Assembly: GCA_031273365.1 (NCBI GenBank)
Contig: JAISSA010000254.1
Coordinates: forward strand, 1-13,644
DNA length: 13,644 nucleotides
Source: Synergistaceae bacterium
GTDB lineage: Bacteria; Synergistota; Synergistia; Synergistales; Aminobacteriaceae
Direction: 5' to 3'
Positions 7,236-13,644 of the stretch are shown here, piece by piece. Below the pieces are notes generated by a model. That model did no database searches and was not told the origin of the DNA. It saw only the letters and a list, made by a program, of their open reading frames with translations. How positions within the stretch are numbered: position 1 is the stretch's first letter; each line of letters opens with the position of its first letter. The position numbers were made by a program, and so were the translations under genes.

Positions 7236-8021
7236 TCATCGGGGATTTTCGAGCGCCCTGACTAAAGGCTCGTAAATATCTTTGGCGTCGGAGAGGTTAT
7301 GACCGGAAAAATGGTAAGTCTCCAGCAAAGGAATCTTTTTGTCGTTTACGGACAGGCTGTAGCGATTTACAGCCACCCCCCTGTTTTCACTTGTGGCTTT
7401 TACGTCGCCCAGACAGTGAATCTTCTCAGAACCCAAATTCATAGCTATGACAAGATCGGGAGCGAGAATTTCAATTTCTTTCTCGAAAAAATTTACCGGG
7501 CTTTTGGCCGTGCTTCTTCCAAAAGCGTCAATAGTTTTAACATCCGCTTTAATTTCTCCGCTGTCATTGCTCAGCTTCGAGAAATTCATGAAAGCAAAAC
7601 TCAGGCCGTCGACGCCGCCAAAAGAAGCTGTCAAGTCAGAGGCCGGTGGAATCTTATCCCATTCCAGCGCCCCATGCACTAAACCATAAGCGATTTTCAG
7701 CATTCTACGGTGAAAAGGATGTTGGTTAATGTATGTGCCGCCTATGCAATTTTCTTTATAGGCTCCGTAGAGTATGTCTATGTAGTTATCTCCGCCTATA
7801 CATAACGCTTCCTGCCCGATGAAAAGGATCTTTTTCTGCCGGGTTGTATAATAAGGGTAAAATCCATCGGAAACAAAGAGTTTGACGTCAAAAAGCGACC
7901 TGTTTTCCCCGGTATCCAAAAACGAATACCATTCGCAGAACAGATCGTTCAGTTTTTTGTTCATCTCCCGTTCTTCGGGGGTAAAACCGGTCAGTCGAGT
8001 CGTCCTGAATTTTTCATCCAT
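7236..8021 (-). CDS. Uracil-DNA-glycosylase-fold-like protein (tentative)
   Basis: The product is 261 residues, starting at the ATG at 8021. This start has AAGGAGG (8036-8030) 8 nt upstream and a near-consensus promoter just before it, so a longer in-frame extension to 8207 that would overlap pfp is rejected. The pattern suggests the uracil-DNA glycosylase superfamily: a first strand ending ILFIGQE (65-71), a middle strand FAFMNFSK (142-149), a strand ILAPDLVIAMNLG (185-197) and a late ETYHFSGHN (234-242) where glycosylases carry an HP-type motif. Glycosylases of this fold remove uracil or related damaged bases from DNA, but the canonical catalytic motifs are altered, so activity cannot be claimed. 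The gene is visibly richer in A+T than pfp and nhaC, hinting at horizontal transfer. It stands alone on its strand, convergent to the small membrane protein gene and divergent from pfp. Confidence 0.75.
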   Translation of the reverse strand: MDEKFRTTRLTGFTPEEREMNKKLNDLFCEWYSFLDTGENRSLFDVKLFVSDGFYPYYTTRQKKILFIGQEALCIGGDNYIDILYGAYKENCIGGTYINQHPFHRRMLKIAYGLVHGALEWDKIPPASDLTASFGGVDGLSFAFMNFSKLSNDSGEIKADVKTIDAFGRSTAKSPVNFFEKEIEILAPDLVIAMNLGSEKIHCLGDVKATSENRGVAVNRYSLSVNDKKIPLLETYHFSGHNLSDAKDIYEPLVRALENPR

Positions 8022-8051
8022 TCCTGCATCCTCCTTATAAAATGTGGATAA

Positions 8052-8080
8052 ATTATAATCCTCAAAACCCAACGTGTCGA
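8052..8080 (-). promoter_or_regulatory. Sigma-70-type promoter of the glycosylase-like gene
   Basis: On the minus strand, TCGACA (8080-8075, five of six matches) is followed after exactly 17 bp by TATAAT (8057-8052, perfect). The predicted start near 8045 leaves a short leader of about 24 bases containing the AAGGAGG site before the ATG at 8021. This fixes the choice of start codon for the gene. Confidence 0.75.
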
Positions 8081-8109
8081 ATTTGTCCGTAACCTGCGGA
8101 CTTGGGTTT
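8065..8109. promoter_or_regulatory. Nested inverted repeat across the divergent promoter region
   Basis: AAACCCAA (8065-8072) pairs perfectly with TTGGGTTT (8102-8109). Nested inside it, GTCCG (8085-8089) pairs with CGGAC (8097-8101), directly abutting the outer arm. The outer arms flank the -35 hexamer of the glycosylase-like gene (8080-8075). It may be an operator or a structured leader; the function is inferred. Confidence 0.45.
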
Positions 8110-8138
8110 GGCCTGAGTTGTTGACGGTGGGTTAAAAT
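8108..8138 (+). promoter_or_regulatory. Weak candidate pfp promoter
   Basis: TTGGCC (8108-8113, four of six) and TAAAAT (8133-8138, five of six) are separated by 19 bp, longer than ideal. TTGACG at 8121-8126 is a better -35 but has no -10 at proper spacing. This is the best candidate in the 148-base spacer, with low certainty. Confidence 0.25.
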
Positions 8139-8169
8139 ATGTCGCAGGTATTTCAGGGAAAAGGGGACG

Positions 8170-9390
8170 ATGAGAATGGGTAAAATGAAGAACATCGGCA
8201 TCATCACGTCGGGGGGCGACTGCGGGGGATTGAACGCGGTGGTGCGCGGGGCCGCGAAGGCGGCGCTGTCGCGGGGGATCGGGGCCTATATCATACCCAG
8301 CGGATACGCAGGACTCTACAATCTCGTGGATTTTGACCGGCTCGTCCTGCTGGACGAGGAGCGCACCGACCACGTCAACTCGTCGTTCGCCGGCAGCGAG
8401 GCGGGACACAGCCGCGTCAAAATATCGAAAATCAGGGATCCCGAGAAGTACAATCGCATCCTGTCGGGCCTGCGCCGGTTCAACATCGACGGTCTTCTGA
8501 TCTCGGGCGGCGACGATACGGGAAGCGTCGTGGTGGACCTTTGCCAGAACGGCATCGCCTGCGTCCACGCGCCCAAGACGATGGACCTGGACCTGCAAAC
8601 CTACTCGGTGGGCGGAGATTCGGCCATCAACAAGATCGCGCGCATTGTCGAGGACATCAAGACCACGGGAAAGACCCACAACCGCATTATCATCGTGGAG
8701 GTCTTCGGGCGTTACGCCGGGCACACGGCCTTCCGCGGAGGCGTGGCGGCGGACGCGGACTGTATCCTGATCCCGGAGATCAACGTGGATTTCGACGTGG
8801 TCTACGAGCACATGAAGCACTACTACATGAGGCGTATCATGAACTCCGATGTGCGCGCCGGGACCTACGTCATGGTGGTGGCGGAGGGCGTCAGGGGTGA
8901 AAACGGAAAGTTCTTTTCGGACGACGACGGGGGAAAGGACTCGTTCGGGCACGTGAAGCTGACGGGCGCGGCGCGTTCTATTCGCGGTCGCCTCGAGGAG
9001 ATGATGAAGGCCGATCCGGAAATACGCCAGTTTATGCAGGCCTCGGGCATGTTTGTCCCCGGAGTCTTCGAAATCCCGGAGGTGCGCGAGGTCATCCCGG
9101 GGCACATGGTGCGCAGCGGCGCGACGGCGGCATACGACGTGAACTTCGGCAAGGAGATCGGCGCGGCGGGCGTCATCCTGCTGGACGAGGGCATCGTCGG
9201 GGTGACGGTCGTGGAGGTCAATAACGGTAAAATACGCTATATGCCCACCAGCGAGGCCATCGTGCAGCGCTTCGTCAACATCGACGAAATTGCGTTTTAC
9301 GAGCAGATGGACATCTGCTTCGGCCGTAAACCGCAGCCCTACATCCCGGTCTTCGAGGCACAGAAGGGCGAAGTCGAACGGTTCATGTAG
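8170..9390 (+). CDS. pfp: 6-phosphofructokinase, pyrophosphate-dependent type
   Basis: This cytosolic glycolytic enzyme phosphorylates fructose 6-phosphate to fructose 1,6-bisphosphate. The 406 residues show the family's landmarks: TSGGDCGGLNAVVRG near the N-terminus (from residue 13), SGGDDT (112-117) and PKTMDLD (135-141). The second Asp in GGDD and the Lys in PKT are the changes that distinguish pyrophosphate-using enzymes from ATP-using ones, which carry GGDG and GTIDND. The catalytic Asp pair of the TxDxD motif is retained. Two positions are unusual: MDLD where IDND is common, and FGR (179-181) where MGR is usual. The start at 8170 follows AAGGGG (8161-8166) closely. An ATG at 8176 has the better spacing of 9 nt and would remove two residues. 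The gene is transcribed alone, divergent from the glycosylase-like gene and convergent with the chemoreceptor gene. Confidence 0.94.
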   Translation: MRMGKMKNIGIITSGGDCGGLNAVVRGAAKAALSRGIGAYIIPSGYAGLYNLVDFDRLVLLDEERTDHVNSSFAGSEAGHSRVKISKIRDPEKYNRILSGLRRFNIDGLLISGGDDTGSVVVDLCQNGIACVHAPKTMDLDLQTYSVGGDSAINKIARIVEDIKTTGKTHNRIIIVEVFGRYAGHTAFRGGVAADADCILIPEINVDFDVVYEHMKHYYMRRIMNSDVRAGTYVMVVAEGVRGENGKFFSDDDGGKDSFGHVKLTGAARSIRGRLEEMMKADPEIRQFMQASGMFVPGVFEIPEVREVIPGHMVRSGATAAYDVNFGKEIGAAGVILLDEGIVGVTVVEVNNGKIRYMPTSEAIVQRFVNIDEIAFYEQMDICFGRKPQPYIPVFEAQKGEVERFM

Positions 9391-9419
9391 CATATCGCGA
9401 AGCAATGTCAGCAGGAACC

Positions 9420-9465
9420 GAAAAAAAAGAAAAAAATTAACGGGGTCAGGGGACTCGGTCCCCTG
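9420..9465 (-). terminator. Intrinsic terminator of the chemoreceptor gene
   Basis: On the minus strand, CAGGGGAC and GTCCCCTG (9465-9458 with 9454-9447) form a perfect 8-bp stem with a three-base loop. About ten bases later a long T tract follows (complement of 9436-9421, a single interruption). The distance from stem to T tract is a little long, but position after the chemoreceptor stop fits. Confidence 0.55.
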
Positions 9466-9471
9466 CGGGGT

Positions 9472-9492
9472 GCGGGGCGGGCCCCGCGTTTT
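9472..9492 (+). terminator. Candidate terminator of pfp
   Basis: GCGGGG (9472-9477) and CCCCGC (9482-9487) pair around a CGGG loop and are followed by GTTTT. The T run is short. Together with the previous hairpin this forms a convergent termination zone between pfp and the chemoreceptor gene. Confidence 0.45.
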
Positions 9493-9518
9493 GGACTATA
9501 AGCTGGCGATATTGCTTA

Positions 9519-9546
9519 CGAAAGGGCAGTGCGGCCTGCCCTTTCG
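9519..9546. repeat. Perfect 11-bp hairpin in the convergent spacer
   Basis: CGAAAGGGCAG (9519-9529) pairs perfectly with CTGCCCTTTCG (9536-9546) around a six-base loop. No T run follows on either strand. It lies 16 bases beyond the chemoreceptor stop codon and may stabilise the mRNA end or slow polymerase in either direction. Confidence 0.6.
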
Positions 9547-9562
9547 CCATTATTTGGATGCG

Positions 9563-11710
9563 TCAGGCCCTGAGTGCCGCCTGAGCGGGGCTTTTCGGCC
9601 GGCCCGGCGTCCGGGTTTCGTCCTTCTGAATTTTAAAACTGTCCATCATCTGACGCAGCTCCTGCGCCAGAGTGCTCATGATCTCCGCATGCTGCGCCAC
9701 GTCGCCCGAGGCCTGGGTTGCGTCCTCGGCGCGCTTTCTGATGTGATCGATGCTGTCCTTCATGTCGACCGTCGCCTTTGTGGAGCTGTCGATCGCCGAG
9801 GCGATTTCCCTGCTGGAGGCCGCCTGTTCCTGAGCCACGGCGGCGATGCTCTGTACCGAGTCGTTGGCTCTGCCCATCTCCGACAGCGCCTCGTTGAGGC
9901 TCTTTTGCGCCTGTTCGGCCCTGACCAGGGTGGTCTTCACGATCCCCACGGACTCCGTGCTGACGGCGATCGAGTCCTTCGCACCCTTTTGCAGCGCCGC
10001 GATCAGTGTTTCCACGTTCTGCGCCGCCCGGCCGGACTCCTCGGCCAGCTTGCGCACCTCTTCGGCCACGACGGCAACCCCGCGCCCGGCCTCGCCCGCG
10101 CTCGCGGCCTCTATTGCCGCGTTCAGCGCCAGCAGGTTGGTCTGATCCGCAATCGAGGTGATGACGGTTACGAAGGAGCTGATCTGGTTCACCGACTCCA
10201 CCAGGTCGGCGATCTTCTGCTCGCTTTCCTGCGTCTTGAAGTTCACCGTCCCCATCTCCCCAATCGCCTCGCTGACCATCTTTATCGCATGTCCCGAGAT
10301 CTCCGCCGTCTGTGCAATGGACTCCGCGCATTCCGTGGACGACTGAGCCGAGGTCATGGCGCCGGCGGACATCTCCTCGATTCCCGCGTTGCACTCCTCC
10401 AGCGCCGCGGAGTTCGACTCGCAAAGCGTGAAGACCCCATCCACGGACGTCTGGATCTCATGCATGGCGCTGTTGCTTTCCTCGGATATCGCCAGCAACT
10501 GCTCGGCGCCCTCGCTCACCTGCGTCGTCGCGTTCAGGATGTACTCCACCGATCTCTTCTGCGAGGCGATCATGTCAAAAAGCGCATCCACCAGAACGCC
10601 CAGCTCGTCGCGTCCGTCGTAGTGGAAGTCGCTCCGCTCCACCGTCAGATCTCCCCTGCTGGCCCTGCCTGCCAGGTCGATGATGGTATGAAGCGGTCCT
10701 GTTATCATTCTGGAAATAAAGAACGCGACCAGGAGAGCAATGACGATGGCCACGATCGTGCCCGTGACCAGAAGCGTAATCGTGGCGCTCAGCTCCTCCA
10801 TGGATCGCGTTGAAATATCCTGAACCTGCTTCTGGGACGCTATCGCAACCTCCGTAGTTCTGTCGTTGAGCTGCCTGTAGGGGGTCTGTCGCGCGTCATG
10901 GGCCTTCAGCAGGGCTACGCTCTCCGTCACGACGTCTTTCAGCATCTCCTGATAACGCCCCAGACAATTTTCGGTCTCATCCAGCTTCGCCAGAATATCC
11001 GGGCCTGTCGTTACCGCACCGAAGTTTTTCACATCGTCCCGCACCTGCCCGATATAGGACACCAGTCTGCTCAGGGCGTTCGTGTCGCGTGCCAGCAGGG
11101 CTTCGACATAGTGGCGGCGCAATTCGGCGACCTCCGAGTAAAGTTTTTCGGCGTCTTTGATGCGCTTTACGCTGAACAGGATGATCTGCGGATCTCCGCT
11201 GCCGGCGTTGTTCTCCAGCGACGCATACACCGCGTCCGAGAGGACGTCCAGCGATTTTTGCAGAGTCTCGCCCTGCCGGTTCAACGCCTCTATCGCCTTA
11301 TGCTTCCGGTCCGTCAGACGGGCGACCTCGTCGACGTTGCCTCCGTACTCCTCGAGTATGGGAGAGACTCCATTAAACTCCCTCAGGCCGCTCAGCCGGG
11401 AATCCACGGCGCTCTGCTTTATGGCCGCGTTCATCCCTTCCCTGGCCAAGGCGAGGTTTTGACGCGCCTCGGCCAGGTCGCTGTCGTCTTCCAGATACAT
11501 GAACGCCCGCATACTCAGGAACATGTCGTAACTTTTACGCTCGATATTCGAGGCCGTCAGCATGGAGTCCGAAATTTCACGCGCCAGAAAGCTGCTGTTC
11601 CGCAAAACCGCCCGAATACTCCTCCAGCCGAAAAATACGGCAACGACAAAAAACAGCAATACCAGAGAAAAACCTGCAATAAGCTTCAACCCTACCCTGA
11701 GATGACGCAT
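9563..11710 (-). CDS. Methyl-accepting chemotaxis protein
   Basis: This 715-residue transmembrane chemoreceptor senses an external ligand and controls the CheA kinase. Visible order: first membrane helix (about 10-27); a long, mostly helical extracytoplasmic sensor of roughly 280 residues; second membrane helix (about 312-335); HAMP linker ([19 protein letters not shown]); and the cytoplasmic methyl-accepting coiled coil. The highly conserved hairpin tip ([20 protein letters not shown], then [12 protein letters not shown]) is intact, near residues 523-552. The sensor is larger than a four-helix bundle of about 150 residues and may be a helical bimodular type; its ligand cannot be read from sequence. 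The C-terminus ends QAALRA and lacks an NWETF-type pentapeptide for CheR/CheB tethering. The start is supported by AAGGGAG upstream and by a promoter at 11763-11736. No other chemotaxis gene is present in the window. Confidence 0.95.
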   Translation of the reverse strand: MRHLRVGLKLIAGFSLVLLFFVVAVFFGWRSIRAVLRNSSFLAREISDSMLTASNIERKSYDMFLSMRAFMYLEDDSDLAEARQNLALAREGMNAAIKQSAVDSRLSGLREFNGVSPILEEYGGNVDEVARLTDRKHKAIEALNRQGETLQKSLDVLSDAVYASLENNAGSGDPQIILFSVKRIKDAEKLYSEVAELRRHYVEALLARDTNALSRLVSYIGQVRDDVKNFGAVTTGPDILAKLDETENCLGRYQEMLKDVVTESVALLKAHDARQTPYRQLNDRTTEVAIASQKQVQDISTRSMEELSATITLLVTGTIVAIVIALLVAFFISRMITGPLHTIIDLAGRASRGDLTVERSDFHYDGRDELGVLVDALFDMIASQKRSVEYILNATTQVSEGAEQLLAISEESNSAMHEIQTSVDGVFTLCESNSAALEECNAGIEEMSAGAMTSAQSSTECAESIAQTAEISGHAIKMVSEAIGEMGTVNFKTQESEQKIADLVESVNQISSFVTVITSIADQTNLLALNAAIEAASAGEAGRGVAVVAEEVRKLAEESGRAAQNVETLIAALQKGAKDSIAVSTESVGIVKTTLVRAEQAQKSLNEALSEMGRANDSVQSIAAVAQEQAASSREIASAIDSSTKATVDMKDSIDHIRKRAEDATQASGDVAQHAEIMSTLAQELRQMMDSFKIQKDETRTPGRPKSPAQAALRA

Positions 11711-11735
11711 TTACGATCTCCCTTCCCACCGGTCC

Positions 11736-11763
11736 AGTATAAGATGCAGACCCATTTTCGCAA
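11736..11763 (-). promoter_or_regulatory. Promoter of the chemoreceptor gene
   Basis: On the minus strand TTGCGA (11763-11758, four of six) is followed after 16 bp by TATACT (11741-11736, five of six). This leaves a leader of roughly 20 bases to the ATG at 11710. It looks like a housekeeping-sigma promoter rather than a flagellar-sigma one. Confidence 0.55.
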
Positions 11764-11795
11764 ATTACGTATATCTTAGAGGAAGAAGACCACAT

Positions 11796-11825
11796 AGTAA
11801 AGAAGCGACGGGCGCCGTCCCGTCG
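11796..11825 (-). terminator. Intrinsic terminator of the trmN6-rsmI operon
   Basis: On the minus strand CGACGGG (11825-11819) and CCCGTCG (11812-11806) form a perfect 7-bp stem around a six-base loop. The T-rich run CTTCTTT follows at once. It sits 18 bases after the rsmI stop and before the chemoreceptor promoter, so it separates the two transcripts. Confidence 0.7.
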
Positions 11826-11842
11826 GAACCGAACGTTTCTCC

Positions 11843-12655
11843 TCATGGCTGTCGATCGTTCATCAGAAACTCCTTCACGGCGTTTTTGGGCACGTTGTAA
11901 AGCTCCGCGATCTCCTCCGCAATCTCTCTCGCAAAGCGCCCCCCGGCCCTCAGCTCTCTCGCCCGTTCCCGCCAGTCGTCGGAGGCGTCCTGCTCTTTGC
12001 CCGCCACGACCAGGACCATTTCCCCCTTCAGTCCTTCCTCCAGTCGCGCCGCTATCCCGGAGAGCGTTCCCCGAACGGCCTCCTGGTAGACCTTGCTGAT
12101 TTCCCGCACGAGCGCCGCCGGCCGGTCGCCCCAGGACTCGATCATCCCAGCGAGCTGGCGGTCCGCCTTATGGGGCGAAACATAAAAGATCAGCGTGTAT
12201 GACAGAGGAGCGAGGGAGGCGAAAAATTTCTTTCGCGCGCCCGGCTTTTCGGGAGGAAAACCGCAGAATACAAAGGGATGGGGAGGCAGGCCGGAGAGAA
12301 GAACGGCGGGAAGCAGGGCGGAGGGACCGGGCAGGACGTCGACCTCGAACCCGGCGGAGCGCGCGGCCTGAAGAAGGAGAAAGCCGGGGTCGCTGATGCC
12401 CGGCGTTCCGGCGTCGCTGATCACCGCCACGCGCTTCCCCTCGCCAAGGGCCGCGACAAGGCGCGCCGTGCGTTCTTTTTCGTTGTAGCGGTGCAGGGAA
12501 ATCAGGGGTTTAACGATATGATAACGTTTCAGGAGGACGGAGGACGTGCGCGTATCCTCGCAGGCGATCAGGTCCGCCTCCTTCAGCACGCGAAGGGCTC
12601 GCAGCGTGATGTCCTCCAGATTGCCGATCGGGGTGGGCACAAGCGTCAAAGGCAT
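11843..12655 (-). CDS. rsmI: 16S rRNA (cytidine1402-2'-O)-methyltransferase RsmI
   Basis: This cytosolic enzyme methylates the ribose of C1402 in 16S rRNA at the ribosomal P site, using S-adenosylmethionine. The 270 residues match the family closely: LVPTPIGNLEDITLRAL (5-21), EDTR (33-36), SDAGTPGISDPG (80-91) and GPSALLPAVLLSGLP, all typical of the tetrapyrrole-methylase-like fold of RsmI. Length is normal. The ATG at 12655 has GGAGGG upstream and overlaps the end of the preceding trmN6-like gene by 10 bases, indicating translational coupling. The pair trmN-like/rsmI is also found in Firmicutes (yabB and yabC near each other), supporting both assignments. Transcription ends at the hairpin at 11825-11806. 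Confidence 0.96.
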   Translation of the reverse strand: MPLTLVPTPIGNLEDITLRALRVLKEADLIACEDTRTSSVLLKRYHIVKPLISLHRYNEKERTARLVAALGEGKRVAVISDAGTPGISDPGFLLLQAARSAGFEVDVLPGPSALLPAVLLSGLPPHPFVFCGFPPEKPGARKKFFASLAPLSYTLIFYVSPHKADRQLAGMIESWGDRPAALVREISKVYQEAVRGTLSGIAARLEEGLKGEMVLVVAGKEQDASDDWRERARELRAGGRFAREIAEEIAELYNVPKNAVKEFLMNDRQP

Positions 12656-13383
12656 GGCAATCCCTCCGGTTCATAGGCCTTCAGAAGGTCGGCCGTATAC
12701 TCTCCCGTATCTTCGTGCACAAAAAGGGGCGGTTCGACGATCAGGCCCGAGCCGGCCTCCTTCACGCCCTCGACCAGAAACAGGTTCGCCCTCTTCCCGG
12801 CGCGGGGATGGACGAACTTCAGGCGTTTGGGCGTGATTTTTCTTTCGTTCATCAGGGTCAGAAACTCGGCCGCGCGGTCGGCCCGCAGGACGGCAAAGAA
12901 GCGCCCTCCGGTCTTCAGGAGCCAGAAAGAAGCATCTGCGACGTCCCGCAACGTGCAGCACGTGCCCTGTCGGGCTATCGACACCGTCGAAACGGGGCTT
13001 TTACGTCCACGCCCCTCTTCTTCATAGGGAGGGTTGACGACCAGCCCGTCGAACGACGCGGGCGGAAGCGCGCGGTGCTCCCGCAGGTCCATACGGCGAA
13101 AGGAAACCCGATCCGTCAGGCCGTTTTCGAGACAGTTGCGCAGGGCCAGCTCCTCCAGTTCCGGCTGGATTTCCAGACCCAGAATCTGAAGTTTTTCGGG
13201 AAAACGCAGGGCCAGCATCAGCGCGACCGCGCCGGTGGCGCTTCCCAGTTCAACAAAGACCGATCGGCCCCGGGATCGCGGACGAACGTAAGCGGCCAAC
13301 AGCACCGTATCCATATTCACCCGCGGCCCTTCGTCGGGCTGCCAGAGCCTCAGCCTGCCGTATAAAATCTCGTCGTGCGTCAT
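12646..13383 (-). CDS. trmN6: tRNA1(Val) (adenine37-N6)-methyltransferase-like protein
   Basis: This is a class I S-adenosylmethionine-dependent methyltransferase, probably modifying adenine 37 of a valine tRNA. With the ATG at 13383 it has 245 residues, typical for the TrmN6/YfiC/YabB family. Motif I is VELGSATG (44-51), GLEIQPEL near 69-76 is the following acidic motif, and the NPPY (117-120) is the signature of N6-adenine methylation. The N-terminus THDEILYGRLRLWQP fits family members. A TTG at 13422 could extend it by 13 residues, but the promoter at 13458-13430 predicts transcription starting almost exactly there, so the internal ATG is preferred. No strong ribosome-binding site is seen for either start. 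The gene overlaps rsmI by 10 bases. The exact tRNA target is inferred from the family. Confidence 0.88.
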   Translation of the reverse strand: MTHDEILYGRLRLWQPDEGPRVNMDTVLLAAYVRPRSRGRSVFVELGSATGAVALMLALRFPEKLQILGLEIQPELEELALRNCLENGLTDRVSFRRMDLREHRALPPASFDGLVVNPPYEEEGRGRKSPVSTVSIARQGTCCTLRDVADASFWLLKTGGRFFAVLRADRAAEFLTLMNERKITPKRLKFVHPRAGKRANLFLVEGVKEAGSGLIVEPPLFVHEDTGEYTADLLKAYEPEGLPCL

Positions 13384-13429
13384 AATGCCCGCTATTCTGA
13401 CATACTTCCCCTGTCGAAGCAAAGGGCGG

Positions 13430-13458
13430 ATTATGTTTTATACGAATATTTCCAGCAA
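13430..13458 (-). promoter_or_regulatory. Promoter of the trmN6-rsmI operon
   Basis: On the minus strand TTGCTG (13458-13453) is followed after exactly 17 bp by CATAAT (13435-13430, five of six). Expected transcription start is near 13423, giving about a 40-base leader to the ATG at 13383. Confidence 0.5.
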
Positions 13459-13644
13459 CCTTCATTCCTGCTTTTCGACTCGAAACTCCGTTATGCCGCG
13501 CTGCTCGTCGTCTATCGCCAGGCCAAGCAGGACCGCAGGTACAGGGAAACTTTTGGGGAAGTTTGCGTTATACTGGACATGTAGTTTGGGTGTCCCCCGT
13601 TTTCGGACTTTCTACACTGGGGAGAATGAGGCGAGACGGGAAGG
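13459..13644. other. Right-edge region with no convincing gene
   Basis: No supported coding region is seen. A TATACT hexamer (plus, around 13569) and an ATG at 13626 preceded by GGGGAG could mark the beginning of a plus-strand gene leaving the window, but only six codons are visible and the ribosome-binding site is too close. Confidence 0.3.

Noticed and set aside
8022..8207. N-terminal extension of the glycosylase-like gene to an ATG at 8207
   Set aside because: It would overlap the pfp start and contain the gene's own promoter. The ATG at 8021 has an ideal ribosome-binding site.
8062..9405. 447-codon minus-strand ORF over pfp
   Set aside because: It is His/Asp/Arg-rich shadow sequence; pfp on the plus strand is unambiguous.
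9290..10813. 507-codon plus-strand ORF over the chemoreceptor gene
   Set aside because: It is antisense to conserved HAMP and signalling-tip motifs; no domain or ribosome-binding site supports it.
13375..13584. 69-codon plus-strand ORF at the right edge
   Set aside because: Its only start overlaps the trmN6 start region antisense, it has no ribosome-binding site, and the operon promoter lies within it.

Overview
The window reads as a chromosomal segment of a high-G+C, probably anaerobic, motile bacterium. A pyrophosphate-type phosphofructokinase, an NhaC sodium/proton antiporter, a transmembrane chemoreceptor and a trmN-like/rsmI pair are all compatible with a member of the Synergistota. That placement is an inference from gene content and style, not from a marker gene.

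Layout. (1) Bases 1-4767, minus strand: one enormous open reading frame with no stop. It enters at base 4767 and leaves through the left edge, so at least 1589 residues are visible and the C-terminus is missing. It carries a winged-helix-like segment, a repeat-bearing linker, a long helical middle, a Rossmann-like segment and a STAND-type P-loop ATPase with clear Walker A and Walker B. It is the most likely novel system component here, and a role in anti-phage or other conflict biology is plausible but unproven. Several long plus-strand ORFs over it are antisense shadows. (2) Bases 4768-5110: divergent regulatory spacer with palindromes. (3) 5111-7127, plus strand: nhaC antiporter followed closely by a small membrane-anchored protein of unknown function. 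(4) 7236-8021, minus strand: an AT-richer gene for a uracil-DNA-glycosylase-fold-like protein, with its own near-consensus promoter. (5) 8170-9390, plus strand: PPi-dependent 6-phosphofructokinase, divergent from the previous gene across a structured spacer. (6) 9391-9562: convergent terminator region. (7) 9563-11710, minus strand: methyl-accepting chemotaxis protein with its own promoter. (8) 11843-13383, minus strand: trmN6-like tRNA methyltransferase and rsmI 16S rRNA methyltransferase, overlapping and translationally coupled, ending at a good intrinsic terminator. (9) 13384-13644: the promoter of that operon and no convincing gene.

Most of the right two thirds is ordinary core metabolism, transport, sensing and RNA modification. 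The accessory-looking parts are the giant ATPase gene at the left edge and the AT-rich glycosylase-like gene at 7236-8021. No tRNA, rRNA, CRISPR array, insertion sequence or attachment site was recognised.
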